In this document: piece by piece, positions 61,001 to 64,000 of the stretch | Layout: each line of letters opens with the position of its first letter | How positions within the stretch are numbered: position 1 is the stretch's first letter | DNA from: Hemileia vastatrix | Lineage: Eukaryota > Basidiomycota > Pucciniomycetes > Pucciniales > Zaghouaniaceae | Assembly (NCBI GenBank): GCA_030280995.1 | Contig: JASXTE010000017.1 | Coordinates: forward strand, 20,088,498-20,152,497 | DNA length: 64,000 bases | Reading direction: 5' to 3' | Made by a program: the position numbers and the translations under genes | Notes under the pieces: generated by a model | Databases searched by the model: none | Seen by the model: the letters and a program-made list of their open reading frames with translations, nothing else | What the model was told of the DNA's origin: nothing

Positions 61001-62490
61001 AACACTTCTACTGGCTCTTGAGAGCAAGAATTTTACTAGTATTTTGTTTTTCATAATTGATCTCTTTGAGATTAATTTTACTTTTTTATTTCTCTATTTT
61101 TTTAATATCTATTTAAATTATTTTAAAGCTAATCATTTTCATATTTTTTTACTTTTATTTCATAATATTATAAAAGGTGTAACATCACCTGGTATGCATT
61201 TGGCAGATGAGTTTTTTCTATACTTATAATATTTATAATTTAATGGTGACAATAAATTAATCAAATGATATATATGAGTGAGGCACAAAGATCAAGTACC
61301 AATGGACATGTTTATAAGAAATACCAGATTAACTGAAGAAAAATTCTTCCCTAGCTACTCTCTGTCATAAATGTGTCCAGCACAAGTTCGGCCGAACTTG
61401 TGCTTGACACTTTTGGTCACATGCAGTCTGGTGTGATCGATTCTCTCTCAATCATTGCACTAGAAGTTGTTTGATATGGCTACATGGTTCTGCTGAAGTT
61501 TTGTTAAACCTCAGATTGGCACTTTTGTGTTTTTCAAAAAATTAATTATAGTCCAAGTTTAGTGCCACTGGTGAGCGTTCACCCCAACATGTCTACTTGC
61601 TCTTGATGGCAGTAATTTTATTTTAATTTTTTATTTCATATTTGCTTCCTTTAATTTTACCTTTTTATCCCTCATATTACTTTTGTATATCAATTTATTT
61701 TTTGTAAAAAAAATCATTTTCATATTTTTTTACCTTTATTTAATAATATTATAAAAGGTGTAACATCACCTGGTATGCGTTGGGCACACGAGTTTTTGCT
61801 ATACTTATAATATTAATAACATAATGGTGACAAAAAATCAATCAAAAGATAAATATGAGTGAGGCACCAAGACCAAATACCAGTGGACATGTTTATAAGA
61901 AATACCAGATGAACTGAAGAAAAATTCTACCCTAGCTACTCTCCATCATAAAAGTGTCCAGCACAAGTTCGGCCGAACTTGTGCTGGACACTTTTTGTCA
62001 CATGCAGTCTGATGTGATCAATTCTCTCTATTGCAATGAAAATGAATTTTTCTTCAATAATTGCACTAGAAGTTGTTTGATATGGCAAAATTGTCATCCT
62101 GAAGTTTTGGTAAAGCTCAAGTGGATTTTTTTTTATTTTTACAAAAAAGGAATTATAGTCCAAGTTTAGTGCCACTGGTGGGCATTCACCCCATCATGTC
62201 TACTTGCTCTTGATGGCAGGAATTATACTTTAATTTTTTATTTCATATTTGATCCCTTTAATTTTACCTTTTTATCCCTCATATTGCTTTTGGATATCAA
62301 TTTATTTTTTGTAAAACAAATCATTTTCATATTTTTTTACCTTTATTTAATAATATTATAAAAGGTGTAACATCACCCAGTATGCGTTGGGCACACAAGT
62401 TTTTGCTATACTTATAATATTAATAACATAATGGTGACAAAAAATCAATCAAGTGATAAATATGAGTGAGGCACAAAGGTCAAATACCAA
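55100..62490. repeat. Satellite array, ~608-bp units, about 12-13 copies
   Basis: The box AAAGGTGTAACATCAC followed by GTATGCATTTGGCAC occurs near 55157, 55758, 56300, 56911, 57518, 58126, 58737, 59348, 59955, 60560, 61173, 61754 and 62362. Spacing is 601-613 bp except for two shorter units (542 and 581). Each unit also has GATAAATATGAGTGAGGCAC, a CTAGCTACTCTCCATCATAA lead-in and the palindrome. The last two units are nearly identical, showing recent duplication at the right end. Confidence 0.88.
55351..61995. repeat. 46-bp palindrome, once per satellite unit
   Basis: Arms AAAAGTGTCCAGCACAAGTT / AACTTGTGCTGGACACTTTT meet at a CGGCCG-type centre with no spacer. Full copies: 55351, 56493, 57104, 57713, 58321, 58935, 59544, 60149, 60757, 61369, 61948; a half copy lies at 55920. 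Copies at 60149 and 61948 are essentially perfect; 57104 is perfect with a different centre. Confidence 0.9.
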
Positions 62491-63240
62491 TTAATCAATA
62501 GTTCTTTTTAATATTATAAATTTTTTGATTAAATAAAATGGTAATAATGAATTATATTTTTCATCCACAATTCCACTCTAATGATTCCCACTGCACAAAA
62601 AGGGTTCACTTGGTCCTTTCTTTACTGCTTGTGCATATATTTTATTGCCCACAGTACTACAATTTTTTATAGTGATTATCCCACATCTGATTCAGGAATA
62701 TTTTTAAACAATATAAGTTTTTTTTACAAAAGACCTTATCATATCCAATATCCCACAAAAAATACAACCTGTTTTTGTATTAAAGCCCATTAATTATTAA
62801 GAAATTGTTAAAATAATTAGATTAGACCCTGGCGCAGCTAGATCCATACCAACCGACCTAAAGTCTTTTCAATATTGAAAACAATTAAATAAAATTATGA
62901 TATCATACTAAATTATGGGCACCAACCATAATTCAGCACTTCTCATTTGCTCTGCTACATGCACTCATTTTGTAGCATTTTTCTAATGTCGGACTGTTTT
63001 TCTTCCTTCCCTCACACCTTTAGTCCAGAATGAAAATTTAGTATGAGTTTTGGTCAAGTTGGTTTGCCAGTGTTATCTGTATGCAATATTAATTCATATT
63101 GCATATTTCTATTTATGCATAAAAGATACTCGTTAAGCATCTTTTTTTTGCATTTTTCAATCATTATGCATATTAATGGATGTGCATATGCATATTCATT
63201 ATACAGTTTTATATGCATATTAATATATTTTATTCATATA
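62491..63240. other. Unique AT-rich part of the TIR element
   Basis: No domain-bearing frame was found. Short open stretches (for example 62581-62793) have no recognisable motif and an AT-driven composition. Confidence 0.5.
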
Positions 63241-63249
63241 CATATATGC

Positions 63250-63435
63250 ACCTTTTTTTTGCATATTCAATATGAATATTTTTTATGCATATTCAATATG
63301 CATATTTTTATGCATATTCAATATGCATATTTTTATGCATATTCAATATGCGTATTTTTATGCATATTCAATATGCGTATTTTTTATGCATATTTTTTAT
63401 GCATATTTTTATGCATATTTTTTATGAATATTTAT
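63250..63435. repeat. 25-bp tandem repeat, TATGCATATTCAATATGCAT
   Basis: Four to five units at 25-bp steps (63261, 63285, 63310, 63335, 63360), decaying into TTTTTTATGCAT runs. Each unit is itself near-palindromic (ATGCATATTCAATATGCAT). Confidence 0.85.
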
Positions 63436-63794
63436 TCTTCATAATCATTATGCATACACTTTAGATAGGCATTTCACATCAATTTTTAACATGCAATAAG
63501 TATCCACCATGCAAATTCAAATGCATATGCATCTATATCATACACGCAACATATATTCAAGTTTAATATTTGAATATTAAGGTATGCTAAGTGATGTTGT
63601 TCAACCTTTTGCCAAACCTGAGATTAACTGATGTTCAATGTGGTTCCTAAGCTCTACTCAAGGAGGGATTGTTCTGGATTCAATCTGTGACAGTTTATTT
63701 TTTCAATGTTTTTTCATCAGATTTAAAAACATATTTCTGACAGTTTCAGGATGGTTTCCCAACAGTTTCCTGACAAATTCCTGATCGTTTCAAA

Positions 63795-63837
63795 TAGAGG
63801 GAACTGCTAGCAGTTCACCCCCAGATTTCCCGTGGTG
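63795..63837 (-). repeat. Right terminal inverted repeat
   Basis: Ends ATTTCCCGTGGTG; contains GAACTGCTAGCAGTTC. It pairs with 53358-53400. Confidence 0.8.
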
Positions 63838-64000
63838 GGTATTATTTAAAAATAATCAAACCTTAATTTGTTATGTCAAATTTATTAAAACAATAAAACT
63901 TTAAATTTAAAGATTATTTATATGTTATAAAATAATAATCAATAATAGAATTAAATTTGGGACTAAATACACTGAGTATTATTATTGTCAACCAAAAATA
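63838..64000 (-). other. Leader of Gypsy G, outer part
   Basis: Resumes AT-rich leader sequence. TTTGGGACTAAATACAC...GTCAACCAAAA matches the leader of C near 38570, which shows that the TIR element sits inside G. Confidence 0.75.

Larger units (their letters stand above)
53358..63837. mobile_element. 10.5-kb non-coding element with terminal inverted repeats, filled with satellite
   Basis: The left end CACCACGGGAAAT and the right end ATTTCCCGTGGTG form a ~43-bp inverted repeat with about 36 matching positions, including GGGGTGAA and TAGCA blocks. On both sides the flank is the Gypsy G leader, which defines an insertion. The interior has no credible protein; about 55100-62490 is a ~608-bp tandem satellite, preceded by an older repeat. 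No clean target duplication is visible (TGT left, GGT right). The CAC start recalls CACTA-like elements, but the superfamily is not established. Best described as a large non-autonomous DNA transposon. Confidence 0.75.
45682..64000 (-). mobile_element. Gypsy G, chromovirus, leader interrupted by the TIR element
   Basis: 3' LTR 45682-46791, polypurine tract at 46792, coding 46825-53023, leader 53024-53357 resuming at 63838-64000; the 5' LTR lies beyond the window. It is closest to C in coding sequence, intron and LTR length. Several nonsense changes and frameshifts make it non-functional. Confidence 0.88.

Noticed and set aside
55100..62490. CRISPR-like regular repeats
   Set aside because: Units are ~608 bp with related, not unique, intervening sequence, the setting is eukaryotic, and no cas genes exist.
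62581..62793. 70-codon plus-strand frame inside the TIR element
   Set aside because: No recognised motif, short, AT-rich composition; not enough to call a transposase fragment.
63043..63444. 133-codon plus-strand frame near the right end
   Set aside because: Its second half is a translation of the ATGCATATT tandem repeat (repeated YAYSI-like words), so it is a repeat artefact.

Overview
The window is a eukaryotic, strongly AT-rich block made almost entirely of nested transposable elements. I found no host gene, rRNA or tRNA. The main family is a Ty3/Gypsy chromovirus (gag, protease, RT, RNase H, integrase, C-terminal chromodomain). A decayed Ty1/Copia element has a gag knuckle of the HNPKTKHS type, and the introns are very short (52-64 bp) with CTAAC/CTAAT branch sites. 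Together these suggest a fungus, most likely a large-genome rust (Pucciniales). The organism is inferred, not proven.

Layout. 1-1788 is a broken Copia element (minus strand). 2500-3718 is a broken plus-strand Gypsy remnant. Gypsy A (minus) spans 3720-20574 and is split inside its 5' LTR by Gypsy B (11414-20138, duplication GTATG). 20575-22595 is AT-rich with nothing recognised. 22596-23513 is a gag relic (H). Gypsy D2 (from 23520) is cut by its relative D1 (from 25726). D1 is interrupted in its protease gene by a solo LTR E (30437-40696, duplication AAGGG), which itself holds Gypsy C (30984-40144, duplication AAATG). The 5' LTR of D1 is cut at 44514 by the plus-strand Gypsy F, F is cut at about 45682 by Gypsy G (minus), and the leader of G is cut by a 10.5-kb element with terminal inverted repeats (53358-63837). 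That last element has no credible ORF and is largely a ~608-bp satellite with a 46-bp palindrome in nearly every unit. By my hand count the LTR pair of C differs at 11 of 1137 sites and that of B at 20 of 806, so C is the youngest and nearest to intact.

How the genes work together. In B, C and G the first 24-25 codons of gag are followed by a 58 or 64-bp intron (GTAAGT or GTGAGT, CTAAC/CTAAT, CAG). Unspliced RNA reads one frame into Gag-Pol (1610 uninterrupted codons in C). Splicing shifts the frame and gives a separate ~180-210 aa protein, here called ORF1, whose sequence is the better conserved one across the families. Copy A lacks this intron to the base, so it looks like a retrocopy of the spliced RNA. 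The leaders also carry about ten copies of a CAGGACT...GTCAACTGA motif. The spliced dual-coding gag and the palindrome-satellite transposon are the two candidates for undescribed biology.
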